From the NCBI GenBank assembly GCA_008828725.1, contig MEHQ01004416.1, positions 62,001 to 126,000 on the forward strand: a stretch of DNA of 64,000 nt. Reading direction: 5' to 3'. Within the stretch, counting starts at the first letter, position 1. Each line of letters starts with the position of its first letter. The translations under genes were made by a program, and so were the position numbers. The stretch is from Saccharina japonica (taxonomy: Eukaryota > Sar > Phaeophyceae > Laminariales > Laminariaceae). The notes under the pieces are model-generated. The model was not told the DNA's origin. It was given only the letters and a program-made list of their open reading frames with translations, and did no database searches. Below are positions 19,616 to 30,885 of this stretch, in pieces.

Positions 19616-21470
19616 TTCCAAGAGCCCCAGAAACAATATTTTTGTTTCTTCAGTAGTTTTCTTCTTTTGGAGTGGAGTGCTTCTGAGTGATCGATGTTGA
19701 AGCTCATCCATACTACGCACACATTTTGAATGGCGAGGATACTAATATTGATAATATTAAGTGTAGGCAAAGGTGTCTCTGAGGGGGACTGTATTACTGG
19801 TAGAAGGTTATGTCGAGTAAAAAGCAAGCATGGTGCCTTCCACCTCGGAGGCACACGCTACTTTTATAAGGGAATTTCTGTGAGTACGGGCTCAGGTTCT
19901 GCTTGAGCCTGTGGCACTTTCCTTTCTTGTCTGTGTAGCGTCGAGGAGACGCCAGGTTGTTGGAGCATCCAGGCTTGACGACAAGCCAGATGAACGATAC
20001 GAAGATGTGAGCAAGGGGGGCTGCCCTTGCTGCGCATTCAAAGATATTGGTTGTCGTCGGCCATTACTTGTGCACAGGACAACATATGGGCTGCCGAACA
20101 CGGCAAGTAGTACGTATTGGAATACGAACGACCACAGTAGTATAATAAGATACAGATATCTATGACCTCGACGAATGGTGGAACCGAAGCAGGACATACC
20201 CATGCGACGGTTGGGTCGAGAGCCTGGCACTCACATTTCCATGCGTACATACGAAGTGCCAGATATGTGTTTGGACGCTGGCGTGTGGCAGAGTCCTTCC
20301 GTCCAGGACATGGCTATACCTATACACTCGGACAGGCGGAGGTGGTGCGCAGAGACGCCGAAAGGTATCCACATAATAAATCAGACGAACGAATGTTCTT
20401 AAGCTTGACATAGAGCTGGTTTCAGTAGAAGACCCAACACATCAGTGATCACAACAGATAGAGTAAACATGTCATTGGGGTAAGTTCGGAGTGACATCGT
20501 CTGAAGGCGCGGAAAAAATCGCCCCACATAGATCTTCCGACGCCCCCACATCCCGCTTGAAGAAGCATTCCACCAACCATGGAACTCCCTGGTCTACGCC
20601 ATTTTTTGTATCTTGCTACGATGAGCATGCAGTCACGAATAAGACACCAGACATCGGAGGATTGAAAACAATCAAGACGCGGGCTACGATGAAGGGGTTT
20701 GCCTTAAAAGGGTAACACCTTCTTTTTAGAGGCTCCTCATTTGAATTGAGAATAGGAACGATATACCTCACACGAAACTGGCTTGGAGGAAACTTTGGAA
20801 GTTTACACATATTCTGTGGTGGGCAACCCAATGGCCTGGGTGCTACGATGGTACAAGGAAGAGTAGCGATTTTGATCATAATATTAAGACTTATGTCACT
20901 GAGACTGACGGGGCTGCTCACCTGATATTTTTTCCAATCAATAATGCCTTTTTATGGGTTTTTTCAAAAAGAAAAATACACCGGGTATTAAAGAGCAGCC
21001 TAGGCGCCGTGGGATTGATTGCTCGTTTTAAGGCTGAACACTTTTCCGAAATTTGAATTCACAGCTGACGTGTTTCTTAGTTTATTATTAATTACGTACC
21101 TGGTATGTATCTGGCTGATATCGAGAGCTCTCCTCTTGAATGGCCTCAGGGAAAAACTGCGGGTATACCCCCTGTACATCGTAGCATGGAACAGTGGGTA
21201 CCCCCCGTTTAAGAGCACCAAAGAAGAGCGCTCTTAGCTACACAATGTTCGCTCTTTTCTGTAGTGGGCAATATATATATATAGCTTTTATTATAGGCGG
21301 GACACATAATATGCCGATTAGACCGTTCTTAAATCCCGCATGCTCTTATTATCGTGGGGCGCTCTCAAATCGGGGGTGCCGACTAACTAACTGTAGCGTG
21401 CAGCATACATACGCAGGTAGGTATACATATACCGCGTACAGTAGTTTGTGCGTTAAATGAGGCAACATGG
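19616..21470. other. no gene recognised; several overlapping open frames at 19.9-20.4 kb
   Basis: Between 19890 and 20410 frames of 75-112 codons overlap on both strands; one (+, from about 20175) is relatively rich in ordinary codons (REPGTHISMRTYEVPDMCLD) but I recognise no family. Another frame at 20491-20715 (FFVSCYDEHAVTNKTPDIGG) is equally unplaced. A short (TA)n run lies near 21270. Confidence 0.4.
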
Positions 21471-21922
21471 TAATATAGTAGAGAGGTGCTCTGTTTGTTG
21501 GGGGGTTTTTTCTTCTGAGGTCTTTACTATTAGTAAGTCATCTGTACTATTCGTAAGTCATGTATACTATTAGTAAGCCATGTGTACTAATAGTAAGGTA
21601 TTTGAACTGCTATTTTTAAGCCAACTATAATGATAGTAAGTCACAAACTGATTTTTGACCGAAAGTTGAAAGTGCCGCCCGATGAACGATAAATATCCAT
21701 GGCCTCCTGTGTGCGGGAAAAAAACAAGAAAAACAATATTTCGGAAAAAAAAACGAATTGAATTTCGACGATTTTTGTGTTAACCCCTTGAGAACTGGTC
21801 ACAAGTATTTGGGGACGAACTACTAGGAATTAGTGTGGGATAAGTGTTGCAGTTATGAATGGGTTCAAGAGCCTGTCGTTTCTGAACTATTGGACCCAGA
21901 AAGTGCTACCGCTATCGTGAGT
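21471..21922 (-). mobile_element. MITE family A with internal minisatellite and nested micro-MITE
   Basis: The left end ATAGTAGAGAGGTGC and right end GCTACCGCTATCGTGAG are degenerate TIRs. At 21524-21650 the motif TACTATTAGTAAGTCATNTG is repeated about five times where other copies have it once. At the conserved TTAA the micro-MITE is inserted (21782-21865) and family A resumes as TTCAAGAGCC. Confidence 0.75.
21782..21865 (+). mobile_element. 85-bp TTAA micro-MITE
   Basis: AACCCCTTGAGAACTGG at the left and CAGTTATGAATGGGTT at the right are inverted relatives of AACCCNTTNAGAACTG. It interrupts MITE-A at its GGGTTAAGGAGCC motif, leaving TTAA at the left and TTCAA at the right. Confidence 0.75.
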
Positions 21923-22649
21923 CGAGAGTTGAGAGCTCTCCGTCAGTCAAAACGTGATATTAGGATCCCTGTACCGTAACCGGCGCCCTCTACGAGCATG
22001 CAGTCAGCACGACGAAAACCAGACAACGAGATAATCGAAACGACAATAAGAAGGCAACAAGAAAAAGGCATACCAGGTACAGATGTTGGGCTGTTTTACG
22101 TAGTAAAAACCTCTTACGTCCATTACCGTTTGTGCGTTTGTATACATACTTTGTAGAGGTGGCGACAGGAACTCAACGCATTAAACGCAGCATCCCAGAT
22201 CTAGTGGTACCTCGCCGATGGCAGGAGGTATATGCATCCAGCCCCGGTGCGGGAGAGGGGTTCGTGGGTGCTGCCGCCTTGTGTGTCCTCGTGAAAAATT
22301 GATTCAAGAGGCTGCGATTTATTATATGTGCCGAAACGATGAAGGATACATGTACACCAAGATCGAAAACATGTGATGGGAATCGGAGAATACGGGAGGT
22401 GTGGTCTACCTTGTGTCGGCGTGATCATCTCGGCAAGGTCATTCAAACTGATATATGTGTGCAACCGCGCGTGGTCGTCTCGACAAAAAAAATGTACAGG
22501 GCCGATGTACTCTGTACGGTCTGGGTTGGCATAATGACCCTGATGGGCTGTAATGGCAAAGGGGGGGGGCGCCTATTTGAAACGCGCGGGTTGTAAACAA
22601 TGTTTTAAACTCCTAGTTGAAAACATCCGACAGGGACCCCCTAAGCCGA
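21923..22649. other. no gene recognised
   Basis: Only short frames. A G tract at 22561-22570. Confidence 0.5.
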
Positions 22650-22686
22650 AACCCTAACCCTAACCCTAACCCTTACCCTGACCCTA
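22650..22686 (+). repeat. interstitial telomere-like repeat
   Basis: AACCCTAACCCTAACCCTAA CCCTTACCCTGACCC: about three exact CCCTAA units followed by degenerate ones. It abuts a family A end at 22688. A shorter CTAACCCTAACCC lies near 44147. Confidence 0.85.
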
Positions 22687-22687
22687 T

Positions 22688-22740
22688 TCACCTCTACGAT
22701 AGAGGTGGTACCATTTGGCTGGAACCGTTTCTGTCGCAGA
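22688..22740 (+). mobile_element. MITE family A end fragment
   Basis: ACCTCTACGATAGAGGTGGT followed by TTTGGCTGGAACCGTTTCTG. Only the left end remains. Confidence 0.6.
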
Positions 22741-23033
22741 GCAGTGAGCGGTTGTCTGGAGAGAGAGGGGTCTACCTGTCGTTAGCGCCACAGTCATTGA
22801 TTGTCGGTGGGTCCATACCCGACGGAGAATTGGCGACAAGCATGAATGACGTAATCCTGGAAAGGGCGAAAGAACGCGTGAAGTAACAAAATAACAAGAT
22901 AAACATCGATAAGCACCATGGCAATGCTGAACGAACCCTCTGCGCGATGAAAACGGAGACAGGTACTGGGGTGGGGGGAGAAGGGAAGGGAAGACGCCGG
23001 TGGCCGCGGCATGTCCAAACGGCAGACGACTGG

Positions 23034-23290
23034 TGGCTACGATGGAGGTAGCAACGTTTGGCTGAAAACGTTTTCTAAAATGATCGGGCTCCTTAACCCA
23101 AAGTGGAAATGGTCGGAGTTTCAATCTTGCCTTCCAACTTTTCCAGTGTTTACTTCGACCATGGGGTTGTTCGTCGGGTGTCTCTTTTAGTTTCCTCCAA
23201 AATATGTTATCGTGTGAGATCTATGTAGAGCTCCTCAGAGAAGGAGCTCCCGAATAAGCATGATGGTGCACCTCTATCGTAGCAGGCGTC
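23034..23290 (+). mobile_element. MITE family A
   Basis: TGGCTACGATGGAGGTAGCA start, GATCGGGCTCCTTAACCCA, GGTTGTTCGTCGGG, end TGCACCTCTATCGTAGCAGG. Confidence 0.85.
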
Positions 23291-23314
23291 AGACGGAAAG
23301 TTAGAGGTGGTGAC

Positions 23315-23557
23315 GCGTGCTACGGTAGAGGTAGCACATTTCGGCTGAATCGTTTTCTCAACGATCGGGCTCCTTAACCCAAGTTATTTGGACTTCCATT
23401 TCTGTGACGAATAGTGTTCCAGCCTATACTTCGGTCGTGCGATTTAGCATCCGGCAGCACTTTTATTTTTCTCCAAAATCATTTGTTCGGTCTGGTATGA
23501 CGCTCTTTAAGTGAGGAGTTCAGAAATATCATGGTGCACCTTTATCGTAGCATGCAT
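23315..23557 (+). mobile_element. MITE family A, short subfamily
   Basis: GCGTGCTACGGTAGAGGTAG to TGCACCTTTATCGTAGCATG. It stands 25 bases after the previous copy, in the same orientation. Confidence 0.85.
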
Positions 23558-24145
23558 CTGGTGGTTTAATAAAATGAAAAGCAGAACTGCTAGAACTGTT
23601 GAAGCTAGAGACGTTGTCCGCGGATTAACCCTCTGTGCGCACTGTTGTCGTGCTGCTTCGTTCGGTGCAGGCTACGCCACGAAGAGCGCTTGTGTGAAAA
23701 GGGAGCGTGGTTTCCTCTCATCATCAAGTTCACGCGCTGCGTTCACGCGCTGCCGTTCGTTACGACTGCGCAAGCTCCCGGCAACACGTTTACCCCTGAT
23801 CACAATCACCCCCACTCCACGTCGCCCGCGAAGCGAATTGACACCAAACCAACACGAGCGGGGTGGAAACCAGTTCCAGATGTGGAACACATATATATAT
23901 ATATATATATAAATGTTGTATTGGTACCGCTGCTGCCGTGGTCCAGACGGAAATGTCATAGCCACTAAATTTCCAGCGTTCCCCTACGTTAGCGTCCACA
24001 TCGGCGTATGCGCAGCCCGTCGAAAGGTCAATAGTGAGGTCGACATGTCACAAACAAAACACACGACACTCATCTCACGGAGTGAAGGGACTGCAGTTTG
24101 GGCTGAATCAATCAATTGTTTGTAAGGGACTGCAGTGTCACGCCT
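23558..24145. other. no gene recognised; AT microsatellite
   Basis: (TA)n at 23890-23912. The frames at 23511-23968 are mutual shadows; their basic composition matches no family I know. Confidence 0.45.
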
Positions 24146-24412
24146 GGTACGACAGAGGCAGCACTTTTTCGCTGAAACGTTTTCGAAATGTCGGAGATCC
24201 TTCACACAAGATCGTCCGATTTTTTTATTTTTTTTTCGTGTTTCAATATTTTTCGTCGTGTACTTAAGCCATGATCTTGTTTATCGGGTGAATACGCAGC
24301 ACTTTTGTTTTGCTCTAAAATCAGATTTTTGGGTGGAGTGTGTATGGAGATCATATCAAGTGACCGCTCTAAGAAACAGCGATGGTGCACCTCTAGCGTA
24401 CTCAAAGCGCAC
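24146..24412 (+). mobile_element. MITE family A, diverged
   Basis: GGTACGACAGAGGCAGCACT start, CTTGTTTATCGGGTGAATAC internal, end GATGGTGCACCTCTAGCGTA. Confidence 0.7.
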
Positions 24413-24477
24413 GTCTAGTAGTACAATGGTTGACCTCTTCAAGTGAACAAAGTACCGCCAAGTGTTATAATTACAGT

Positions 24478-24636
24478 ACGAATAGTGTTATACTTACTGT
24501 AGTGTTATACTTAGTGCTATACGTAGTGTTATATTCAGTGTTAAACTCAGTTTTATACTTAGTGTTATACTTAGCGTTATACTCAGTGTTATACTTAGTG
24601 TTATACTTAGTGTTATACTTAGTGTTAAGGAATAGG
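24478..24636 (+). repeat. 12-bp minisatellite (AGTGTTATACTT)n
   Basis: About thirteen units of AGTGTTATACTT with single changes (CAGTGTTAAACTC, AGCGTTATACTC). All three frames stay open in part, giving meaningless LVLYLVLY peptides. Confidence 0.85.
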
Positions 24637-25505
24637 CGTCATCTGCCTATTTTGCCGTAATGTATTTGTAAAGACACCAAGTACAGCACAGCGGTCCATG
24701 TAGGCTGCACGCAATCGGATAGAGCACCACTGAAAAATAAGTAGAAGTTTAACAGCCAGCGGCATGCGGCTCTTGCTCGTAGTTCGATATATTATAAATG
24801 GAATGTATCACCGTCAGGAAAGATGCTGTTAATGTAGGAACGTTGCTAGAAAAGTGCTAGGACGTACGTAGCAGGGACCGAACCAGGAACATCTACCCGT
24901 AGCATGGGCATTATCCCGCGATGATCAAAGTGACGCCCGCGCCCACTTCGATCAGTTACGTACCTCTACTACTCCCCTTTCTCCATCTCTTCTTCTGCCT
25001 TTCAGCGTCCACACGTAGCAACGTTGACCCTCTTTGGTTTCCAAGCACCAGCCAGATAGTTTATAACCACTGCCAGCTCAAGCAGGTGCTACTACCTGCC
25101 AAGGGCGTGTACCAACAAAATACCCGTACATAATTATGGTTTACACATTATTTGTGGAAGCACTACAGTAGCGCAGGGGTGCACAGGGGCGATGGTCGAG
25201 TTGAGCAAAATAATTCCATCGAAGGCACGTTTCGGGCGGGGTATTGGTCTCTTCTCGCGAAGAGCTCAGAAAGTAAGCCACCCCCCCCTTTAAGGTTGGC
25301 ATTGCTCACAATGAATGGCAATGGGACGGCGAAGAAAAGCGGGCAATCAGGTGCTCAGGTGAGAGAAGCCCAGTTCGAAACAAAAAAGACAGTGCCAAAG
25401 ACGAACCCCCTCTGCTGCAGAATAACTCGTCGTCACAGCGCGCATGAAACATAAACGGAAACAGCTCCCAGCAGGCCTCTGGAATATGAATTGCATGATA
25501 TCAAC
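24637..25505. other. no gene recognised
   Basis: A tRNA-like CCATGCTACGG arm near 24895 was examined and rejected. Otherwise only short frames. Confidence 0.45.
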
Positions 25506-25720
25506 GCGTGCTCCGATAGAGGTAGCCCTTTTGTTGGCTGAAACGGTTTTTGAACGCCGAGGCTCCTTCACCCAAAATTGCCGGAATTTCATTTTTTGTG
25601 TTGCAGTATTTGTCCTTGTATAGCTAGGCCATGGGACTGTTCATGGGGGCATACTCGTAGCACTTTCGGTTTCCTCCTAAATCGGTTATAATAGGGCTGT
25701 CCTCAAGTGACCACCCTCAG
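25506..25720 (+). mobile_element. MITE family A, right end lost
   Basis: GCGTGCTCCGATAGAGGTAG start; stops at GTGACCACCCTCAGAACGAT where the next copy begins. Confidence 0.75.
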
Positions 25721-25725
25721 AACGA

Positions 25726-25976
25726 TGCGTGCTACGATAGAGATAGAGGTATACCTTTTTTTGGCTGGAATTTGTTTCTGAGTGGAGGGTCTCCTCAACT
25801 TCAAATCGTCGGTACTTCGTTCGCGTCTTGCACTATTTTTCGGTTCATACTTAAGGCCACGGAATTGCTTATCGGGTATATAGCACTTTTTTAACTTCCT
25901 CCAAAAACAGTTTAGAGCTCCTCGAGTGACCCCCCTCGGAAAGCCACAGCAGTTCACCTCCTACCATGGCATGTGT
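25726..25976 (+). mobile_element. MITE family A
   Basis: GCGTGCTACGATAGAGATAG with a doubled GATAGA, then GGTATACC; end TTCACCTCCTACCATGGCAT. Directly abuts the previous copy. Confidence 0.75.
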
Positions 25977-26535
25977 CGAGCATAGATGGTGCGCCTCTAC
26001 CGTCGTCGCCTGCGTCGCTCTATATAAAAAACAACCGTTGACCAAAACCGATGATTGGTGACCCGTCCATACATACGTCAGTAAAGTGCTATAATAAGCT
26101 GGTGAGCCAAACCCCTGTGTTTGAAAAAGAAAACCCGCATGCCTGATAAATTTCCCGGGGGGGGGGTACCGCCATGAAAAACTTATTTCTGGAAGGCGTG
26201 TTTGTAGCGGGGGTGAAGCTTATAGCAAGGGTTGCCATAAGCTCCCACCCCCCCCCCTAACACAATATTTCGTCCGTCAAGCCTCCCCCCACCCCCCGCG
26301 CTACCGGATTATATCCGACTTCCAGAGCTGCCAAACTAAGCGCGCGCATACACCCGGTCACGCTGCTTTCTACCATCACGAACAGCACAGGTGAGAGAGA
26401 CCCGGGTTGTTTGCGGCGCCAAGTCTACATTAGGCCGTGTTCACGGTCGAGTCAACCTAGAAACTGTGCATTTGGTTTGGTTCGCCATAATATGGTTTAC
26501 TACCACCGTATAACTGTATTTTTTATATCACCGAA
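25977..26535. other. no gene; G/C tracts and a long stem
   Basis: GGGGGTGAAGCTTAT at 26208 pairs with ATAAGCTCCCACCCCC at 26237 around a 14-base loop. C tracts follow at 26251-26262 and 26283-26300. Confidence 0.5.
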
Positions 26536-26934
26536 TAACTCCAAGAAAGGAGTTTTGACGTTCGTTGCCACTCGTTTTTATCGATAGACGAAGGCGTGCT
26601 TCGATAGAGGTAGCGGCACGTTTCGTCTGAAAAGGTTTGGGAATGATCGGGGGCGCCTTAACTCAAAATCGTCGGCTTAAGTTCTCGTGTTGCCATGGTT
26701 TGCGCTGTGTACTCAGGCCATTAGATTGTTCACCGGGTAGCTCTTTTGTTTCCCTCCGAAAGCACTTTGTTTTGACTACTGCAGGTGTAAGAGGCATAGA
26801 GGTCCTCGAGTGACCACCCTCAGTAACAAAACATGGTGCATCCCCTCTATCGTGGCATTCGTCTGCCCTCACCAAAGAACTCCAAGAAAGGAGTTGTGAC
26901 GTTCGTTGGTACTCGTTCTGTCAATAGACGCGAG
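26536..26934 (+). mobile_element. MITE family A flanked by 55-bp direct repeats
   Basis: The MITE runs from GCGTGCTTCGATAGAGGTAG (26592) to CTCTATCGTGGCATTCGTC (26870). Both sides carry a direct repeat (26536-26590 and 26879-26934): AACTCCAAGAAAGGAGTT, TGACGTTCGTTG, ACTCGTT and ATAGACG in the same order. Each repeat starts with a small ACTCC/GGAGT hairpin. Confidence 0.7.
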
Positions 26935-27761
26935 CGTGATACGGCCAGGCAGGGTGTTCATGAGGTTATTCTCCATTGCGGAAGCTATATTTGCCTCACA
27001 CCAGAAACCTGACTTTGAATAAAACAAAAGTATAGCTACCGGGTATCAGTTCCTATTTTTAGATAGTTTACGAAAACAAAAGTGCAACCCGAGTCATAAT
27101 GCGACGACTTATTATGTAGGTGTCAGTTCTTCTTTTCAGATAGCATGGGTGGGATGAAAGAGTGGAACCGCCCCCCTTACTCTATACAGCTCCCCCCTCT
27201 TCCTCCCTCGGCAGGGTTGCTCGTGTCGCTCTTGCCAATATTTGTACTAGACAAAAAGGGAACGATGCCACACCCCCCTTATGGGGGTAGTACCTTGTTT
27301 TCCAAGCTCCTCGCATGGACGGCTTCTTCAACACGCCTGTTCGCCCCGCCCCGACCACTATTTAAGAGGCAGCACTTACTTGCACACGGACTTGCAATCG
27401 TCATTTCGTGCCGGAACGGCTGCCGACTGATAGTGAAAAAAAAAAGAAAATGTGTTCCAGACAGAGTAGATGTTGGCTAGACACTCAATCCGTCGAAGGG
27501 CTCCGCCCCGTACGTGATACCTCGTGCATGTTTTGGGCGAACAGGTGCTGCGATTGTATAAACCTGTAGAATAGCTTCGCTCGTGTGTCTCTGCGGGAGA
27601 TAGACCACTGGCTCCGATACCCCCACCACCTTGAAGTACAGCTTGGTCTTTAGAAAAATTGGCGGGTTTTTAGTCGCGGCGTCCCTGACTTTCTCGTGGA
27701 CCACGAAGTAAGAGGAACTTGGTGTTCTCGTGATTCGACCGAGTATGCTGTAGTAGGAGAC
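26935..27761. other. no gene recognised
   Basis: Short pyrimidine-rich frame at 27145-27480 without a motif. GGGCTCCGCCCCGTACG near 27499 echoes the core of the 2.5-kb repeat. Confidence 0.45.
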
Positions 27762-28026
27762 GGATGCTAAGATAGAGGTGCGCCATGATTTTGTTTAGCT
27801 TCTCACTCTAGGAGCTCCATACTAATAGCAAGTAAAAAAGGATTTTCGAGGATGATAAATATACTACTCGTACCCGAGGAACATTCTTACGTCCGACGTA
27901 TACTCTTGAAAAATATTGCACCACAAGATTGAAAGTCCGACGAATTTGGGTTAAGGAGCCTGTTCTCGTTCTGAAACCGTTTCAGCCAAAATAAGGTATA
28001 CCTTTACCTCTATCGTAGTAGGCGTC
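27762..28026 (-). mobile_element. MITE family A, inverted
   Basis: GGATGCTAAGATAGAGGTGC at the left; GGTATACCTTTACCTCTATC GTAG at the right; GGGTTAAGGAGCC inside. Note the doubled TACCT near the right TIR. Confidence 0.8.
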
Positions 28027-28039
28027 AGTGGGCTATCGA

Positions 28040-28340
28040 CGCGTGCTACGATAGAGGTAGGGGTATACCTTTTTTTGGCTGAAACGGTTTCAGAATGATC
28101 GGACTCCTTAACACCAAAATCGTCGGATTTTTGCATTTTTGTGTTGCAATATCGTTCAATGTATACTCAAGACCATGCTATTGTTCATCGGGTATATAGT
28201 ATAGTATATATAGTATATATAGCACATATAGCACTTTTGTTTTCCTCCAAAATCAGTTTTTTTTGGGTGAAGCAAGTGTAAAGCTCCTCAGGTGACCATA
28301 CCACCCTCAGAAAATGGCCTGTATACAGGTGCACCTGCAT
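28040..28340 (+). mobile_element. MITE family A
   Basis: GCGTGCTACGATAGAGGTAG start immediately after the inverted copy; AT-rich GTATATATAG expansion at 28195-28220; right end degenerate (ACAGGTGCACCTGCATGC). Confidence 0.75.
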
Positions 28341-28485
28341 GCAGGCTACCGTATAGCATGCATGCGTCTATCCCTCCCCCACTGTCTTCACGGTTGCAAT
28401 CACTATCTATACCACCTGGCCCGGCTCGGATGCCTTGCGCTCCCTGGCTGCGATAGGAGTGCCGTGCGTTTGGAAGGCGTGCTTT

Positions 28486-28937
28486 TATGCGTATGATAGA
28501 GGTATACGGAAAGCATAATAGGTAGCAAATGTTTCGTGCTAAAACATGTTTTTGTAGACTGACTCTTAGTACCAATATGACTGTTAGTTTTGCTGCTATT
28601 AATATAGTATGACTAATAGTACTACTATTAGTATGACTGTTAGTAATACTAATTGCCATAGTATGACTATTACTTTTCCTATCTAGTATGAATATCTGTA
28701 TGACCATTATTAGCACTACTATTAGCATGACTGCTAATAGGAGTGTGCGATACCGTTGGAATGCCACTACTGTTAATAGTGTGTTACTATACTACACTAT
28801 GGTAACGTTAAGCCTCTCTAACACCCGGTTCGTCCGGTGCATATATATATAGTAGCCCTTTCGTTTTCCTCTAAAAAAACAGGTTTTCCTCGGGTGATTT
28901 CGCTAAAAGACTTAGAAATAGTGTACACCTCTACTCA
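28486..28937 (+). mobile_element. MITE family A with AGTATGACTATT expansion
   Basis: GCGTATGATAGAGGTATACG start and GTGTACACCTCTACTCAAGC end. The middle (28560-28760) is filled with imperfect TAGTATGACTNTTAGTA units. Confidence 0.6.
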
Positions 28938-29399
28938 AGCGAGGAGCCGAAGAGAACCAACATTTTGCGCCGCTTCGATATCATAGCACCCCGCCATTGC
29001 AAAACATCTGCTCCACCGACCCGCTGATACATTCAACGAGGCGCTTGCACTCTTCTTTGTGCGACGTTTTTTATTATTATTATTCCATGTCGGGCATATC
29101 AAATGTAGAGTTCTGACCGGAAGGGTAGTCGGCATAAAACACAGCAGCTTCAACCGTACGTGGTGCACTAGCGCGACTGCTGTAGGCCCAGAGAAAATCC
29201 CGAGAGAAAAATCTGGAAGAAGAAAAAAGATTTACCGTTCGTAGATCCAGCGTGCTATGTGAGTGGTATGGATTCAGCTCGATCGCGGAGAAATCATGTT
29301 TGGAGTTAGTCACATCTCTCGGGCAGATCATCGATTCTTTTGAATGACCTTCATCGTCTATAAGCAGTAAACCTTTCAAGGAAAAATTTAAGTTGTATT
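28938..29399. other. no gene recognised
   Basis: Overlapping short frames on both strands. No motif. Confidence 0.45.
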
Positions 29400-29690
29400 C
29401 CCTATCTTGTATGATCTGTATGATCTGTATGATATGTATGATATGTATGATCAGTATGATCTATATGATCTGTATGATATGTATGATATGTATGATCTGT
29501 ATGATCTAGCTCGTCGTATTGTCGGGTGGAAGCCGTACTATCTGCATGATCTACACGGCAGTAGTAGTAGCACACGTTTCCTTGGGCTGGATCTGTACTC
29601 TACAGATAGATGCTGCACATATTATCACAACAGCATGTATGTAAGTGAGGAACTACATTATCTAGATGATATGTAGATATATAGTCTATA
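29400..29690 (+). repeat. TATGATCTG minisatellite with GATC-rich flank
   Basis: About twelve units of TGTATGATC/TATGATATG at 29407-29508, then GATCTAGCTCG, GGCTGGATCTGTACTCTACA and ATCTAGATGATATG, motifs shared with 36.0-36.26 kb (reverse orientation) and 10.54-10.73 kb. Confidence 0.7.
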
Positions 29691-30216
29691 CCAACATTAT
29701 CTGTCCGAGATATGAAGGTATTAATAGTTCCCGGGTCGGCGTATATCTAAATAAGCGGTATCTCATCATGGCCCAGGGAGACTTCTGGGGAAGAAACTGG
29801 ACAGCGACTATGACTGCGCACGCGCTCCTCGTAGATCCAGCGCGCCGTCTAGTATGTGTCGTACTCAACTCTGCGCGGCGCACGGATATATATATATATG
29901 TATATATATATATGTTGGCTCTAGTCACGGTTTCGATTCGATGTCGGCGTAACTCAAAGCACGTGTCACGGGCCCAGGAATACTTCTGGGAAACTTGAAA
30001 AAAACAAAAAGCGGACCGACCTAGCTTGCCGTCAGTTTTTGCTTTTGTTTTTGTCCTTCCCGTTTATAATATTCTCCCTCTTTAGTCGTAACTCACAGAT
30101 CCGGGGTCTCTAAGTAGGCGCTTCTCCCCCCCCCTCCCCACTACGGTACGTGCCTTGACGTTTTAATCGCAAGAAGATTTCAATACTTTCTTCCCTCGTC
30201 GACTTGCGTCGGATTC
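29691..30216. other. no gene; AT microsatellite
   Basis: (TA)n at 29886-29915. A C tract at 30125-30138. Confidence 0.5.
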
Positions 30217-30588
30217 CGTTGTATACGATAGAGGTAGTGATTTTTGGCTGAAATCGTTTTTTCTGGATGATATGCATATAGGGCTCCCTTAACCCAAAAT
30301 CGTCCGAGTTTCATTCTTGTGCTGGAAAATTGTCCATTCATTGTATACTTATAGGCATTGTATGGTTCATCGAGTAGTATTTTTTGTTTTCCCCTTCAAC
30401 ATCAGTTTTTGGGTGAATTATAGAGCTCATCATCATGAAGTGACCCACACACTGGTGCTACGTACGGTAGGGGGGGGGGGTAGCCTGATTTTCACCCCCA
30501 CGTTTACTCCACGTGGCGCTGCCTCTACCGTAGCACCAGTTCAAACACTCAGAAACAAACGTGGTGCGGCCTCTACCGTAGCATGCGT
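30217..30588 (+). mobile_element. MITE family A hosting a short MITE family B
   Basis: TGTATACGATAGAGGTAGTG start and GCGGCCTCTACCGTAGCATG end. The B insert lies at 30451-30540; after it family A resumes as CACTCAGAAACAAACGTGG. Confidence 0.75.
30451..30540 (+). mobile_element. MITE family B, 90-bp deletion form
   Basis: ACTGGTGCTACGTACGGTAG plus a G tract at the left and CTACCGTAGCACCAGT at the right; almost all of the interior of the 346-bp form is missing. Confidence 0.7.
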
Positions 30589-30695
30589 ATAAATTTCATG
30601 CATATCGATTCGCATAGTATATATAGAACGTGTCGTTCGAATGTGAAAACTAATGAATGTCTTGAATTCCAGTATGAATAGTGGTATGAATTGAC

Positions 30696-30885
30696 GCACG
30701 CTACGCGTACGGTAGAGGTGCACTCTTTTGTTTTTGAGGGTGGTCATTCGAGGAGCGCTGTACCTCCCCTCGATAACCGATTTTGAAGGAAAATACCAGT
30801 GCTACCCGAATAACAACCCCACGGCCGAGGTACCATATGTAACGAAACCATTGCATCACGACAATGAAAATCCGACGAGTTTAGG
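30696..30885 (-). mobile_element. MITE family A, truncated
   Basis: ACGCTACGCGTACGGTAGAG GTGCA start, GAGGGTGGTCATTCGAGGAG, and a cut end at CCGACGAGTTTAGGGGCG where the next element begins. Confidence 0.65.

Noticed and set aside
24846-24925. tRNA-like sequence on the minus strand with a TGCCC-ATGCTAC-GGGTA arm and TGGTTCGGTCC
   Set aside because: The anticodon-like arm pairs, but there is no T-stem, no D arm with an AG..GG motif and no acceptor stem.
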